A stretch of DNA of 64,000 bases from Centipeda artemidis DSM 19719 (GCF_000426665.1 NZ_AUFU01000002.1:119585-183584), one strand, 5' to 3'; shown: positions 7,389 to 17,503, counted from the stretch's first letter. Notes: generated from the sequence alone by a model not told the origin. Made by a program: numbers and translations.

Positions 7389-8498
7389 CTAAAACAGCAG
7401 TTTTTGCCGCCGCAGCTGAATGTTCAGCAGAATCGCGATCGCCATGATATTCGTCGTGAGTGAGCTGACGCCGTAGCTCATGAGCGGCAGCGGAATCCCC
7501 GTGACGGGCATGATCCCCATCGTCATGCCCGCGTTGACGAGCACATGGAACGCGAGCATCGAGGTGATGCCGACCGCGAGCAGCCGCCCGAAGAGATCGC
7601 TCGCATCCTGCGCGATCCGTATTCCCCGCCACAGGATGATGAGATAGAGCAGGAGCAACACGGCGCATCCGACGAATCCGAGCTCCTCTCCCACGACGGA
7701 GAAGATGAAGTCCGTATGGTTCTCCGGCAGGAAGTTGAGCTGACTCTGCGTCCCGCTGAACAGTCCTTTGCCAAAGAGCATTCCCGAGCCGATCGCGATC
7801 TTGGACTGGATGATGTGATAGCCCGCGCCGAGCGGGTCGACGTTCGGATCCATAAAGACCATGATGCGCATTTTCTGATAGCCCTTGAGAAAATGCCAAA
7901 CGACAGGCATTGCCGCGATCCCCAGCCCGAAGATCCACGCAAGCATCCGCAGGCGAATTCCCGCGGCAAAGACCATACCAAAGAAAATCGCAAGAAAGAC
8001 GAGCGATGTACCGAGATCCGGCTGCTTGAGCACAAGCAGGAACGGCACGCCGACATAGGCAGCGACGGGGAGGAGTTCGCCAAGCGTGTTGATCTTCCCG
8101 CCGCGCTTTTCGAGCATCGCTGCGAGCGCAATGATCATGATGAGTTTTGAAAATTCCGAGGGCTGTATGCTGATGGGACCGAGTGCAATCCACCGCTGGG
8201 CGCCGAGCGCCGTCTGACCAACCAGCATGACCAAAATCAGCAAAACGAGATTGAAGATATAGAAATAATTTCCATATCGCTGCAGAATCTTATAGTCAAA
8301 GTTCATCAAAAAAACTGCAAGTGCAATGTCCACAAGGATCGAAACGCCCTGGCGCTGTACGAACCAATAGCGTTCATCACTCGGCGCATTGATATGTGTC
8401 GCGCTGCCGATGATGACGAGGCTCATGATAACGATCGCCGCAGCTGCGATAATCAGTGTGAGATCCGTACGTCGCAGCAGACGTTTTGATAGTATCAT
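7389..8498 (-). CDS. rodA: Rod-shape peptidoglycan glycosyltransferase RodA (SEDS family)
   Basis: SEDS-family integral membrane polymerase that works with PBP2 in side-wall elongation. The 369-aa protein has about ten hydrophobic segments. Family features include RWIALGPISIQPSEFSKL (about 120-137), KQPDLGTSLVF carrying the catalytic-type Asp, the loop VDPLGAGYHIIQSKIAIGSG and the C-terminal PLPLMSYGVSSL. Its ATG overlaps the minE stop (ATGA), so translation is probably coupled. It is the last gene of the mreB operon, followed by a terminator. Confidence 0.96.
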   Translation of the reverse strand: MILSKRLLRRTDLTLIIAAAAIVIMSLVIIGSATHINAPSDERYWFVQRQGVSILVDIALAVFLMNFDYKILQRYGNYFYIFNLVLLILVMLVGQTALGAQRWIALGPISIQPSEFSKLIMIIALAAMLEKRGGKINTLGELLPVAAYVGVPFLLVLKQPDLGTSLVFLAIFFGMVFAAGIRLRMLAWIFGLGIAAMPVVWHFLKGYQKMRIMVFMDPNVDPLGAGYHIIQSKIAIGSGMLFGKGLFSGTQSQLNFLPENHTDFIFSVVGEELGFVGCAVLLLLYLIILWRGIRIAQDASDLFGRLLAVGITSMLAFHVLVNAGMTMGIMPVTGIPLPLMSYGVSSLTTNIMAIAILLNIQLRRQKLLF

Positions 8499-8770
8499 CG
8501 CCCGCCGGAGCCGCCGTGCTGTACGCTGACGACGGGAATATTGACCACGAGTGCCATCGTGTCGTTCTCGTTCTCGAGTGCAAACTCCATTTCACGCGTA
8601 TCAATATACATATATTTCGAGATCACCTGTATGATCTCCGCGCGCATATTATCCATGATCTCCGGCGATACATTTGCCCGATCATTGATGATGACAAGTT
8701 GGAGACGGCGGCGCGCAACGGAGCCGGAGCTTTCTTTCTTGCCGAGAAGCCTCTTGAGTGCATCAATCAC
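8495..8770 (-). CDS. minE: Cell division topological specificity factor MinE
   Basis: MinE stimulates the MinD ATPase and removes MinCD from the membrane, giving MinD dynamics. The 91 aa contain the typical RRRLQLVIINDRANVSPEIM segment (about 20-39) and a topological-specificity domain. GTG start at 8770 with GGAGGGG 7 nt upstream. It lies between minD (12-nt gap) and rodA (4-nt overlap). Confidence 0.95.
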   Translation of the reverse strand: MIDALKRLLGKKESSGSVARRRLQLVIINDRANVSPEIMDNMRAEIIQVISKYMYIDTREMEFALENENDTMALVVNIPVVSVQHGGSGGR

Positions 8771-8782
8771 GTTCGCCCCTCC

Positions 8783-9577
8783 TTAATTTTTCCCAAAGAG
8801 TTTGCCTTTGATCGTCTCCCAGAGACTTTCCTTTGCAAATTCACGAAACGGAATGTCCTCGCCGCAGAGACGGCCTACCACGTCAAGATATGCCTGCCCC
8901 GCGGGGGAATCCGGCATTGTCACGCACGGCTCGCCGCGATTCGTGCTCGTAACGACCGTCTCATCGTCCGGAATCTGACCGATGCAGCCGACGGAAAGAA
9001 TATCGTCAATGTCGTTCATATCGAGCATGTCGCCCTTTTCCACCATCTTCGGACGAATACGGTTGACAATAAGACGTATGTCCTCTTTATCTGCGCGCCC
9101 CAGTTCACCAATGATCTTGTCCGCATCGCGCACCGCAGAGATCTCCGGCATCGTCACGACAATGGCAGTATCGGCGGCGGCAATTGCTGTCTTGAATCCC
9201 TGCTCGATACCCGCCGGACAGTCGATGATGATGACATCATATGCACGACGCAACTCCTCACAGAGCGCCGCGAGCTCCTCCGGATTCACCGCGCTCTTAT
9301 CCTTGACCTGAGAGGTTGGTAAAAGATAGAGAGAGTCGTATTTCTTATGACGAACAAGCGCTTTCTTATACGGTACACGCCCTGTCGTCACGTCCACCAA
9401 ATCGTACATAATGCGGTTCTCAAGTCCAAGCAGGAGATCGAGATTACGCAGCCCTGTATCGGTGTCAATGAGCACAACGCTCTTGCCGCGCATAGCAAAT
9501 CCGACACCGATATTGGCAGTCGTCGTCGTCTTGCCGACGCCTCCTTTGCCCGATGTCACCACATAGATCTCACTCAT
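8783..9577 (-). CDS. minD: Septum site-determining ATPase MinD
   Basis: Membrane-cycling ParA/MinD-type ATPase that recruits MinC and prevents polar septation. The deviant Walker A motif GKGGVGKTTT is at residues 10-19, with DTDTGLRNLDLLLGL and the Walker B IIIDCPAGIE following. The C terminus (ESLWETIKGKLFGKN) fits the amphipathic membrane-targeting helix. Length 264 aa is standard. Third of the min set in the operon, 8 nt after minC. Confidence 0.97.
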   Translation of the reverse strand: MSEIYVVTSGKGGVGKTTTTANIGVGFAMRGKSVVLIDTDTGLRNLDLLLGLENRIMYDLVDVTTGRVPYKKALVRHKKYDSLYLLPTSQVKDKSAVNPEELAALCEELRRAYDVIIIDCPAGIEQGFKTAIAAADTAIVVTMPEISAVRDADKIIGELGRADKEDIRLIVNRIRPKMVEKGDMLDMNDIDDILSVGCIGQIPDDETVVTSTNRGEPCVTMPDSPAGQAYLDVVGRLCGEDIPFREFAKESLWETIKGKLFGKN

Positions 9578-9585
9578 ATGCTATC

Positions 9586-10263
9586 CTACCTCTCTATTGG
9601 TTCAATAACAATCTGACCGTCCCTCACATAGGCGCGCTCCGCCTTGCCGGAGTCCTCCGGTTCGTCCGGTGAACGCGCCACATAGTTCGCAATGCGAATC
9701 TGTGTCGGCATCAGATGATCTGCGATAATAAATGCAGTCGAATCCCCCGCTGCCCCCGCATGGACGACGCCGCGGCACGTACCCCGAATATCGACGCTGC
9801 CGCCCGCGATGATCTGTGCCCCGGGGTTGACGTTGCCGAATACGATGACGGAGCCTTCCGTCTCAACTGCCTGTCCACCGCGCAGTGTCTTGTCAATGAC
9901 GAGCATTTGCCGGAGTTCCGAGGACTTTGCTGCGACCTGTACTGAAGAGTGGTGTGCCTCTTCCGGTTGGTCTAACAGAGGATTCTCTGCCGCAATTTGC
10001 CTCGCTGGCGACTTTGCCGGCACCGGTTTGGCAAGGCGACAGATAAGACCGTGCGTCCGAAAGAGTTCCTGCAGCTCCTTCAGCTCGTCTTTGGAAAACA
10101 AATCCCGCGGCACATATACAAGCGTACCGCGCAGAAAGAATCCGGAGCCGGACTCGAGTTTTCTCCCCAGTTCCTCCACAATCTCCGCAAAGGACATATC
10201 CGTCGGAAAAGCAAGCATCAGTCCGTTGTTTTCTCCCTTAATCTTGATCTTATCCTCACTCAT
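9586..10263 (-). CDS. minC: Septum site-determining protein MinC
   Basis: Inhibitor of FtsZ assembly, positioned by MinD. The 225-aa protein has an N-terminal FtsZ-interacting domain (about 1-100), a variable linker, and a C-terminal beta-helix domain (about 115-215) with the repeats GSVIVFGNVNPGAQIIAGGS and DIRGTCRGVVHAGA that mediate dimerisation and MinD binding. ATG 10263 overlaps the mrdA stop (ATGA). Confidence 0.94.
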   Translation of the reverse strand: MSEDKIKIKGENNGLMLAFPTDMSFAEIVEELGRKLESGSGFFLRGTLVYVPRDLFSKDELKELQELFRTHGLICRLAKPVPAKSPARQIAAENPLLDQPEEAHHSSVQVAAKSSELRQMLVIDKTLRGGQAVETEGSVIVFGNVNPGAQIIAGGSVDIRGTCRGVVHAGAAGDSTAFIIADHLMPTQIRIANYVARSPDEPEDSGKAERAYVRDGQIVIEPIER

Positions 10264-12065
10264 TGACTTCCCTCACTCTTCCCCTGCGTACTCTCTATCT
10301 GTTTATCAAGACCGAATGCCGCCTCGAGAATCCGCCGCGCAATCGGTCCTGCCGCAACCGAACCAAACCCTCCCTGCTCCACGATGACCGCCACTACGAC
10401 ATTCGGATTCTTATAAGGACCGTATGCGACGAACCAACTATGGTCTCTGCCCTGTGAGTTCTCTGCCGTCCCGGTCTTACCCGCAATATCGACGGGAAAT
10501 CCGGCAAAGAGCTCCGTGCCCGTGCCGAGTTTCGTCACACTATGCAGACCTTCCTGCACATGATGGATCACGCTTGGATCAACCTCTAAAGTAGAAAGCA
10601 GCTCCGGTTTGATCTCTCGCACTGTATTTCCATTTACATCGACAATGCGCTGTACAAGATGCGGACGGTAACGCTGCCCGTTTGCCGCAATCTCCGATAC
10701 GACCATCGCCGCCTGCAGCGGTGTCACAAGATTGAACCCCTGACCAATCGCTGCATCAAAGGTCTCTGAGAGATACCATTCGCCGTCCTCGTAGTTATCT
10801 GCCTTGTACTTGCGGTTCGGTACAAGCCCTTCTGCCTCATAAGGAAGGTCAATACCCGTCCGCGTACCGAGTCCAAATAGACGTGCATAACGCTCGAGTG
10901 TATCCACGCCGAGGCGGTTTCCCATCTCATAGAAGTACACATTGTCGGAGTGTGCCATCGCCTGCTCAAAATCAATCCAGCCAAGCGCCTCTCCCCCCGC
11001 ATTGGTCTTTGGAATAATCCAGTGCCGCCCCGAATCAAAAATCTTTTCCTGCGCTGTGACCTTGTGCTCTGCAAGTGCCGCCGTTCCCGTCACAATCTTA
11101 AACGTCGAACCGGGCGGATATTCTCCCGTAATCGCCTTGTTATCCATCGGATGATAGGGATTGTTGTTGAGCATATTCCAGTTCACGGTCGAGATTCCGC
11201 CCGCAAAGAGATTCGGATTGAACGCGGGACGACTCACCATCGCGAGGATCTCACCTGTCTGGGGGTTCATCACGACCGCCGCCGCAGCATGGGCATGGAC
11301 GGCGGCAAGCTGATCGTCAACCGCACGCTCGGCTGCCTCCTGGATGTGGCTGTCAATTGTCAGTACAAGGTCATTTCCCGGTATAGGGGACTGACGTCCC
11401 AGAATTTGCACAGGGCGTCCCGAGACGTCCACCTCAACCTGCTCACCGCCTTTGATGCCGCGCACTTCCTTGTCATAGACACGCTCAAGACCAAATTTAC
11501 CGATGATATCGCCGGACTTATACCCCTCACCCTTGCGGCGCTCCAGCTCCTCCTCGTTGATCTCGCTGACATAACCGAATACATGTGCAGCATATTCGCC
11601 GAAAATATAGTCGCGTACAGGCAATACCTCGACAACAACACCCGGATAACTGTCTTTTTGCTCCTCGATAATGGAAACTATATCGGGCAGGACATCGTTT
11701 TTAATACGAATTGGATCAAAACCGATATGCGCATCAATTTTCTTTTGAATCTCCTCGACCGGTACATGAATCAGCGCTGACACACGCGCAATGACCTCGG
11801 GCGAAATCGGCTCTGTAAGCGGCAGCAACGATACGGTAAAACCGGGTCGATTCGTTACGAGGAGTTCACCGTTGCGGTCGTAAAACGTCCCCCGCGCCGC
11901 TTCTGCAGGAATGATACGGATACGATTGCCCTCCGCGAGGCGCGCGTACAGCTCTCCATCATATACTTGGAGATACCCTGCGCGACCAATGAGGACGAGA
12001 ATGATGCAGACCGCTACCACGCGCAGGAACTGCAGGCGGCTGCTGAAATCTTCATTTTCGTTCAC
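10260..12065 (-). CDS. mrdA: Penicillin-binding protein 2 (elongation transpeptidase)
   Basis: Class B PBP that cross-links side-wall peptidoglycan with RodA as partner. The 601 aa comprise an N-terminal membrane anchor (about 13-32), a dimerisation domain, and a transpeptidase domain with the active-site motif STFK (around residue 320), SDN and KTGTAE. GTG start at 12065 with GGAG upstream, 25 nt after mreD. The context between mreBCD and minCDE-rodA confirms PBP2 rather than the divisome PBP3. Confidence 0.95.
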   Translation of the reverse strand: MNENEDFSSRLQFLRVVAVCIILVLIGRAGYLQVYDGELYARLAEGNRIRIIPAEAARGTFYDRNGELLVTNRPGFTVSLLPLTEPISPEVIARVSALIHVPVEEIQKKIDAHIGFDPIRIKNDVLPDIVSIIEEQKDSYPGVVVEVLPVRDYIFGEYAAHVFGYVSEINEEELERRKGEGYKSGDIIGKFGLERVYDKEVRGIKGGEQVEVDVSGRPVQILGRQSPIPGNDLVLTIDSHIQEAAERAVDDQLAAVHAHAAAAVVMNPQTGEILAMVSRPAFNPNLFAGGISTVNWNMLNNNPYHPMDNKAITGEYPPGSTFKIVTGTAALAEHKVTAQEKIFDSGRHWIIPKTNAGGEALGWIDFEQAMAHSDNVYFYEMGNRLGVDTLERYARLFGLGTRTGIDLPYEAEGLVPNRKYKADNYEDGEWYLSETFDAAIGQGFNLVTPLQAAMVVSEIAANGQRYRPHLVQRIVDVNGNTVREIKPELLSTLEVDPSVIHHVQEGLHSVTKLGTGTELFAGFPVDIAGKTGTAENSQGRDHSWFVAYGPYKNPNVVVAVIVEQGGFGSVAAGPIARRILEAAFGLDKQIESTQGKSEGSQ

Positions 12066-12090
12066 AGTTACACTCCAAGAATATCCTTTC

Positions 12091-12588
12091 CTAACGCTTT
12101 GGCTGACTCATATGTTTATCGAGCCGAAACGTCATCCAATGAATCGGATAGGCGAAAATCAGCTGAAAGATCAGCAATAAAAAGAGTACGCGCCCCATGT
12201 GCAAAAACGGATTGTACCGATAGCCGAGTAAATACACGATCAGTGCTGAAATCACATATTTAGCGATTGTCGCCGCAATGGACGCCGTAATCGGCAAAAA
12301 AAACTGTTCTTTGAACACGCGATCAGAAAACCTGCCAAAGAAAAGCCCGATGAGCGTCAATGTGAAGGCATGCAGTCCAAAAAAAGAACCGATACTGAGA
12401 TCCTCCAGCAACCCGAGAGAAAAGCCAACCAAGCTCCCCCTTGCACTGCCGCGGAGGAATGCATAAGACACTGTCGCCAAGAGAAGTAAATCCGGAACCA
12501 CACCATATACAGCGATAAGCGGCATAAAAGAAAACTGTAAGACAAAGAGGGCAATGAAAAACAGGATTAAAAATCGATATTTCTTCAC
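12091..12588 (-). CDS. mreD: Rod shape-determining membrane protein MreD
   Basis: A 165-aa, five- to six-segment integral membrane protein of the elongasome. Recognised by position between mreC and mrdA and by features such as PDLLLLATVSYAFLRGS and GSFFGLHAFTLTLIGLFFG. GTG start at 12588 overlaps the mreC stop (GTGA). Confidence 0.9.
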   Translation of the reverse strand: MKKYRFLILFFIALFVLQFSFMPLIAVYGVVPDLLLLATVSYAFLRGSARGSLVGFSLGLLEDLSIGSFFGLHAFTLTLIGLFFGRFSDRVFKEQFFLPITASIAATIAKYVISALIVYLLGYRYNPFLHMGRVLFLLLIFQLIFAYPIHWMTFRLDKHMSQPKR

Positions 12589-13541
12589 TGCGACTCCGCC
12601 TTTGTCTGTACCGATTTTGCCTGTGCCGCCGAAATCTCTGCCGCTGCGGCAGCCCCCGGGCTCAAGGGCATCGCTTGGATAGGATCGGGCGGTGCCTCAC
12701 GTGATGCTGTGATGATCGCCACATCCTCGAGGCGCTGAAAATCCACCGCCGTCTCAATGACAGCAACTTTCAGGAGTCCACTGTCATCGCTCTTCTGTGC
12801 AGCAACATGACCGACCATGAGTCCCTTCGGATAGACCCCGCCAAAGCCCGACGTCACAACGGCGTCGCCGTCCTCAACATCGGCATTGCGCGGGATATTG
12901 ACCATCTGCGGCATATACGGATTGTCCAGCGTCCCTGTGACAATGCCGTTCACACGCGAATCGGCGCGCTGAATGAGTGTTCCGACGGAGGAACGCACAT
13001 CAAGGATAAGCTGTACTTTGGACGAGACCGGGCCGACCTCCATAATGCGTCCCACAAGACCTTTGCCCGTAACGACTGGCATGTTCTCTCGAACGCCGTC
13101 CTTTGCGCCACGGTCGACCACGATTGTGCTCGTCCAGAACGCCGCGTCACGTCCGATCACACGTGCAGCAAGGAGATCAAACTGATGCACAGACTCCTTA
13201 TACGAGAGGAGTTCGCGCAAGCGCATATTTTCAGCGGCGTACTCCTCTGCCGCAGTATTCTCCTGCCGCAGCTGTTCGATCTCGTTTTTGAGCATTTTAT
13301 TCTGCTCATGTACCGTTGCGATCTCCCAAATATTCGACGTCAGTGACCTAATCCGGCTGCCGCACCATGAGGCTGCCATCTCGAACGGTGCGAGCACTGT
13401 GCCCACTGTACTCGTCGATGCGGATGCTTGAAACCGCCCTCGTGCGGCAAAGAAAATGATGCAGAACAGAGCCAACAGAACGAAGAGCAACGCCCAGATC
13501 TTTGGTCCCGACTGCCTTGCCCGTCCGAGTCTGTCAATCAT
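12585..13541 (-). CDS. mreC: Rod shape-determining protein MreC
   Basis: Membrane-anchored elongasome scaffold that binds PBP2. The 318 aa comprise an N-terminal membrane helix (about 13-34), a coiled coil ([20 protein letters not shown], about 78-97, continuing on), then the double beta-barrel domain with [16 protein letters not shown] and [16 protein letters not shown] Pro/Ala-rich tail of about 40 residues follows and may be exposed in the periplasm. ATG overlaps the mreB stop. Confidence 0.95.
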   Translation of the reverse strand: MIDRLGRARQSGPKIWALLFVLLALFCIIFFAARGRFQASASTSTVGTVLAPFEMAASWCGSRIRSLTSNIWEIATVHEQNKMLKNEIEQLRQENTAAEEYAAENMRLRELLSYKESVHQFDLLAARVIGRDAAFWTSTIVVDRGAKDGVRENMPVVTGKGLVGRIMEVGPVSSKVQLILDVRSSVGTLIQRADSRVNGIVTGTLDNPYMPQMVNIPRNADVEDGDAVVTSGFGGVYPKGLMVGHVAAQKSDDSGLLKVAVIETAVDFQRLEDVAIITASREAPPDPIQAMPLSPGAAAAAEISAAQAKSVQTKAESQ

Positions 13542-14572
13542 TGTTTCAGTTTCTTCGATGCCATGACAACACTCTTGAGGAGACCAATGTTCTCAAGTGT
13601 CCGCCCCGTCCCCTCGCCAACGCAGGAGAGCGCGTCCTCCGAAACGAGAACAGGCATTCCCGTCTCGTGTGAAAGAAGCTTATCGAGGTTCGTCAGGAGA
13701 GCACCGCCGCCCGTCATCATGATGCCGTGATCCATGACGTCTGCCGCGAGTTCCGGGGGCGTCTTTTCGAGTGTGGTCTTCACTGCATCAATGATCTTGT
13801 AGATCGGCTCGTTCAGCGCTTCCCGAATTTCCTTCGCATGAATCGTCAGGGTCTTTGGGAGACCGCTTACAAGATCCCGCCCTCGAATATCCATCGTACG
13901 ATCCATGTCCGGCGTTACAATCGCGGTGCCAACCGTGATCTTAATCTCCTCCGCCGTGCGCTCACCGATCATGAGATTATACATGCGCTTGATGTACTGC
14001 ACAATTGCAGAGTCCATCTCGTCGCCGCCGATTCGAATAGATCGGCTCGTCACGATGCCGCCGAGCGAAATTACAGCGATCTCCGTCGTACCCCCGCCGA
14101 TATCGACGACCATACTGCCCGTTGCCTCTTCGACCGGAAGCCCTGCACCGATCGCCGCAGCCATCGGCTCCTCAATGAGATATGCTTCGCGTGCGCCTGC
14201 CTGTTGTGCAGCATCGATGACCGCACGCTTTTCTACCTCCGTGACCCCTGACGGAACACCGACCACCACACGCGGACGGACAAACGACTTTGAGCGCATT
14301 GCCTTACGAATGAAGTATTTCAACATCGCCTGCGTCACGTCAAAATCCGCAATCACGCCGTCCTTCATTGGACGAATCGCGACAATATTGCCGGGTGTAC
14401 GCCCGATCATCTGCTTTGCTTCCTCGCCGACGGCAAGCACATCTCCCGTATCATTCTTTATTGCAACAACGGAGGGCTCGCGCAGTACGATTCCCCTGCC
14501 CTTTACATGCACCAGTGTATTTGCAGTACCGAGATCGATGCCCATATCGTGTCCACCAAAAAGACCAAACAT
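13538..14572 (-). CDS. mreB: Actin-like rod shape-determining protein MreB
   Basis: Bacterial actin that forms membrane-associated filaments guiding side-wall synthesis. 344 aa; N-terminal [13 protein letters not shown] (phosphate 1 loop), a central [16 protein letters not shown] (phosphate 2) and C-terminal [16 protein letters not shown] (adenosine motif) are all present. First gene of the eight-gene mreBCD-mrdA-minCDE-rodA operon; AAGGAG lies upstream of ATG 14572 and an extended -10 promoter 90 nt further up. Confidence 0.97.
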   Translation of the reverse strand: MFGLFGGHDMGIDLGTANTLVHVKGRGIVLREPSVVAIKNDTGDVLAVGEEAKQMIGRTPGNIVAIRPMKDGVIADFDVTQAMLKYFIRKAMRSKSFVRPRVVVGVPSGVTEVEKRAVIDAAQQAGAREAYLIEEPMAAAIGAGLPVEEATGSMVVDIGGGTTEIAVISLGGIVTSRSIRIGGDEMDSAIVQYIKRMYNLMIGERTAEEIKITVGTAIVTPDMDRTMDIRGRDLVSGLPKTLTIHAKEIREALNEPIYKIIDAVKTTLEKTPPELAADVMDHGIMMTGGGALLTNLDKLLSHETGMPVLVSEDALSCVGEGTGRTLENIGLLKSVVMASKKLKQ

Positions 14573-14661
14573 TGTAAAAGGAGTCTCCTTCCATCAGATG
14601 AAAATACATCGCTTAAGTATAATTCCGGTTGCATATATGCTTACACAGAATATGCTACGTC

Positions 14662-14690
14662 AGTATATCATACGTAAGTTTATTTTTCCA
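14662..14690 (-). promoter_or_regulatory. Candidate promoter of the mreB operon
   Basis: Minus strand TGGAAA (14685-14690), 17 nt, TATACT (14662-14667) preceded by TGA, i.e. an extended -10. Lies 90 nt upstream of mreB. Confidence 0.5.
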
Positions 14691-14818
14691 TGAGATTTTA
14701 TCGGAAAAATACAATAGGTTACGTTGGCTAAATTACAAGTACTGCCAGCGGAGAAAAATTATGTATCCGAATCAATGCAACAAACTGCGGCGCATCAGCC
14801 CTTGATATAAAAGGCTTA

Positions 14819-14847
14819 TAGACACAACCGCTAATTTCTTGTATAAT
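14819..14847 (+). promoter_or_regulatory. Promoter of aspartokinase
   Basis: TAGACA (14819-14824), 17-nt spacer, perfect TATAAT (14842-14847), 49 nt upstream of the start codon. Confidence 0.75.
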
Positions 14848-14895
14848 GCGTTCATCAATTCATCATAAAAATTATGATCCTTAGGGGGACGCGAT

Positions 14896-16128
14896 ATGGC
14901 ACTTATTGTAAAGAAATTTGGCGGAAGTTCGGTTGCGACGCCCGAGAAGATAAAGAACGTCGCAAAGCGCATCCTCAGCGAAAAAGCCCCCGACGATCGG
15001 ATTGTCATGGTGGTCTCGGCGATGGGCGATACGACGGACGATCTGATCGCGCTGGCGGAGCAGGTCGCGGATACGCCGTATCAATACGCGCGCGAAATGG
15101 ACATGCTCATGACGACGGGCGAGCAGGTCTCTATCGCGTTGCTCACGATGGCATTTCGCTCCATGGGACAGCCCGCCATCTCGCTCACGGGTGCGATGGC
15201 AGGGATGAAAACGGACAGCGCGCACACAAAGGGGCGCATCATCGGGATCGAGCCGGCGCGCGTCCATGAGGAACTCGGCAAAGGAAATATCGTCGTCATC
15301 GCTGGATTCCAAGGAACCGATCCCGCAGGCAATCCCGTGACGCTCGGGCGCGGCGGCTCCGACACCTCCGCCGTTGCGATTGCGGGAGCGATCGGCGCCG
15401 ATACCTGCGAGATCTACACGGACGTCGACGGAATCTACTCCGCCGATCCGCGCATCGCGCGGGGCGCGCGCCGTATGCGCGAGATCACATACAACGAGAT
15501 GCTCGAGATGGCGCGTCTCGGCGCGGGCGTCATGCAGCCGCGCTCCGTGGAGATGGGACAGCTCTACAAGATCCCCATCCATGTCCGTTCGACATTTACG
15601 ACAGACCCCGGTACGATCATTAGGGAGGAATATACAGTGGAAGAGAAGTCCTTTATCATTCGCGGTGTGACGCATGACGAGCACGTTTCGAAGGTCGCCG
15701 TCCTCGGCGTTGCCAACGTCCCGGGCGTCGCGCACGAGATTTTCTCAGCGCTGGCGGACGCGAACATCGACGTCGATATGATCGTGCAGAGCCTGCGCAG
15801 CGCCGAGTCCAACATCACCGATATGATCTTCACCGTCGCCTCCATCGACGCGCCGGAGGCAAAACAGGTCGTCGAACGCATCGCGGATAAAATCAACGCG
15901 TCCTCCGTGCTCATCGACAACGACGTGGCAAAAGTCTCCATCGTCGGCGCGGGGATGCTCGGCAGTCCCGGGATCGCCGCGCGCATGTTCGGCGCACTCT
16001 CGCGCACGAAAATCAACATCGAGATCATCAGCACCTCTGAGATCAGCATCTCCTGTCTCATCAAGGGCGGCAGCGTGAAGGAAGCCGTCAATGTGATTCA
16101 CGACGAGTTCTTCCCCGACGCGCATTGA
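14896..16128 (+). CDS. lysC: Aspartate kinase
   Basis: Phosphorylates aspartate, the first step to lysine, threonine and methionine. The 410-aa monofunctional enzyme has KFGGSS at residues 6-11, the substrate segment MTTGEQVSIALL, GRGGSDTSAVA around 155-165, and two C-terminal ACT domains (VANVPGVAHEIFSALADANI and a later repeat) for feedback control. An AGGGGG ribosome site precedes ATG 14896. Which amino acid inhibits it cannot be told from sequence. It lies apart from hom-thrB at 42-44 kb. Confidence 0.95.
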   Translation: MALIVKKFGGSSVATPEKIKNVAKRILSEKAPDDRIVMVVSAMGDTTDDLIALAEQVADTPYQYAREMDMLMTTGEQVSIALLTMAFRSMGQPAISLTGAMAGMKTDSAHTKGRIIGIEPARVHEELGKGNIVVIAGFQGTDPAGNPVTLGRGGSDTSAVAIAGAIGADTCEIYTDVDGIYSADPRIARGARRMREITYNEMLEMARLGAGVMQPRSVEMGQLYKIPIHVRSTFTTDPGTIIREEYTVEEKSFIIRGVTHDEHVSKVAVLGVANVPGVAHEIFSALADANIDVDMIVQSLRSAESNITDMIFTVASIDAPEAKQVVERIADKINASSVLIDNDVAKVSIVGAGMLGSPGIAARMFGALSRTKINIEIISTSEISISCLIKGGSVKEAVNVIHDEFFPDAH

Positions 16129-16255
16129 TGTACGCGCAGGATATACCGACCGGCGGCGTTGAATACTTGTATACACTCCCGTGCGCCGTGGACATCGCCC
16201 CAATAACGCGCTATGATTCATGCGACGCAGTATAATGAAGGAGAGTGTATTTAAC

Positions 16256-17497
16256 ATGGCATTTCAGATGGCGGCATCCCATGCAGCCGGAAAGCAATTA
16301 AAGGACGCGATTTTCGGCGCGAGCGCGGCATGTCGTGCCGCTAGTGAAAAGTATGGCGCGGATCGTGTGACGAACGCCACGATCGGCGCCGTCATGGACG
16401 ACGCGGGGAAACTGGCGCATCTGCCGACCGTGGAGCGCATTTTCCGCGCCCTCCCCATCGAGGACTATATCGCCTACGCCCCGATCGCAGGACTGCCCGC
16501 ATATCTCGATGCGGTCATCGACATCACCTTTGCCGGCAATCGCCCGGACGGATACCTCGGTGCGATCGCATCCGCCGGCGGCACGGGGGCACTGCGTCTC
16601 GCGGTCGCGAACTATGTGGAAAAGGGCGACAAGGTGCTGACCTCCGATTGGTTCTGGGGCACTTACGGCGTGATCTGTCAAGAACTCGGCTGTTCCATCA
16701 CGAATTTTACGTTGTTCGACGCGCAGAACAATTTCAATCACGAAGCGTTCGCCGCGTCGGTCGACGAACTTCTGCGCGTACAGGACAGTCTGCTCATCAT
16801 CCTCAACACGCCCGCGCATAATCCGACGGGATACAGTCTCTCGGCATCCGATTGGGATCACGTCTTGGACGTTGTAAAGAAATATGCGGCGGCAGGGAAA
16901 AAGATTGAGTTGCTCGTCGACATCGCCTACATCGACTTTGCCGGCGAAAAAGTCGCAACACGCGCATTCATGCAGAAATTCGCGGGGCTTCCCGAGAACA
17001 TCCTCGTCCTCTTTGCATTCTCCATGTCCAAGGCATACACGTTCTACGGGCAGCGCTGCGGCGCACTCATCGCCCTCTCGTCGAATCAATCCGTGATCGC
17101 AGAGTTCAGCGAAATCACGAAATACTCCGCGCGCGCAACGTGGTCGAACATCAACCGCGGCGCTATGACGCTCCTCACGCGCATCGAGCAGGACAAAGCC
17201 GCCTATGCCGCATATGAGGGGGAGCGCGACGCGCTTTATCGGCTCGTACAGGAACGCGGCGACATCTTCATGCAAGAAGCGGCGGCGTGCGGACTCCCCG
17301 CACTGCCCTACAAGGGCGGCTTCTTCCTCGCCGTTCCCACGGACGATCCGCAGGCGGTCTGCGACCGCCTCCACGAAGATCTCATCTTCGCCGTGCCCCT
17401 CAAAATGGGCGTGCGCATCGCGGCATGCTCCGTGCCAAAGGATAAGATGCACGGTGTCGCCGAGAAAGTAAAGCGCGCAATGGACAAAATTTCTTAA
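16256..17497 (+). CDS. Class I/II PLP-dependent aminotransferase
   Basis: A 413-aa fold-type I aminotransferase. Visible features are NTPAHNPTGYSLS (the NPTG segment), DIAYIDFAG (the D-x-x-Y pair that binds the PLP ring) and FSMSKAYTFYGQRCGAL with the Schiff-base Lys. It resembles aromatic/aspartate aminotransferase relatives, but the substrate is not determinable. ATG 16256 is chosen because GGAGAG lies 10 nt upstream; upstream ATGs in frame lack sites. It follows aspartokinase by 127 nt, and a TATAAT at 16231-16236 may give it separate transcription, though that leaves a very short leader. Confidence 0.85.
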   Translation: MAFQMAASHAAGKQLKDAIFGASAACRAASEKYGADRVTNATIGAVMDDAGKLAHLPTVERIFRALPIEDYIAYAPIAGLPAYLDAVIDITFAGNRPDGYLGAIASAGGTGALRLAVANYVEKGDKVLTSDWFWGTYGVICQELGCSITNFTLFDAQNNFNHEAFAASVDELLRVQDSLLIILNTPAHNPTGYSLSASDWDHVLDVVKKYAAAGKKIELLVDIAYIDFAGEKVATRAFMQKFAGLPENILVLFAFSMSKAYTFYGQRCGALIALSSNQSVIAEFSEITKYSARATWSNINRGAMTLLTRIEQDKAAYAAYEGERDALYRLVQERGDIFMQEAAACGLPALPYKGGFFLAVPTDDPQAVCDRLHEDLIFAVPLKMGVRIAACSVPKDKMHGVAEKVKRAMDKIS

Positions 17498-17503
17498 CAA
17501 ACC

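Larger units (their letters stand above)
14573..14895. other. Divergent intergenic region between mreB and aspartokinase
   Basis: 323 bp without a gene. It holds the mreB promoter (14662-14690, minus), the aspartokinase promoter (14819-14847, plus) and a short inverted repeat ATCATAA-AAA-TTATGAT (14863-14879) in the 5' UTR of the aspartokinase mRNA. The stretch 14700-14800 shows no recognisable element; no lysine riboswitch or T-box feature was seen. Confidence 0.6.

Noticed and set aside
14573..14895. Lysine riboswitch upstream of aspartokinase
   Set aside because: The promoter lies only 49 nt from the start codon, leaving no space for the aptamer, and its conserved bases are absent.
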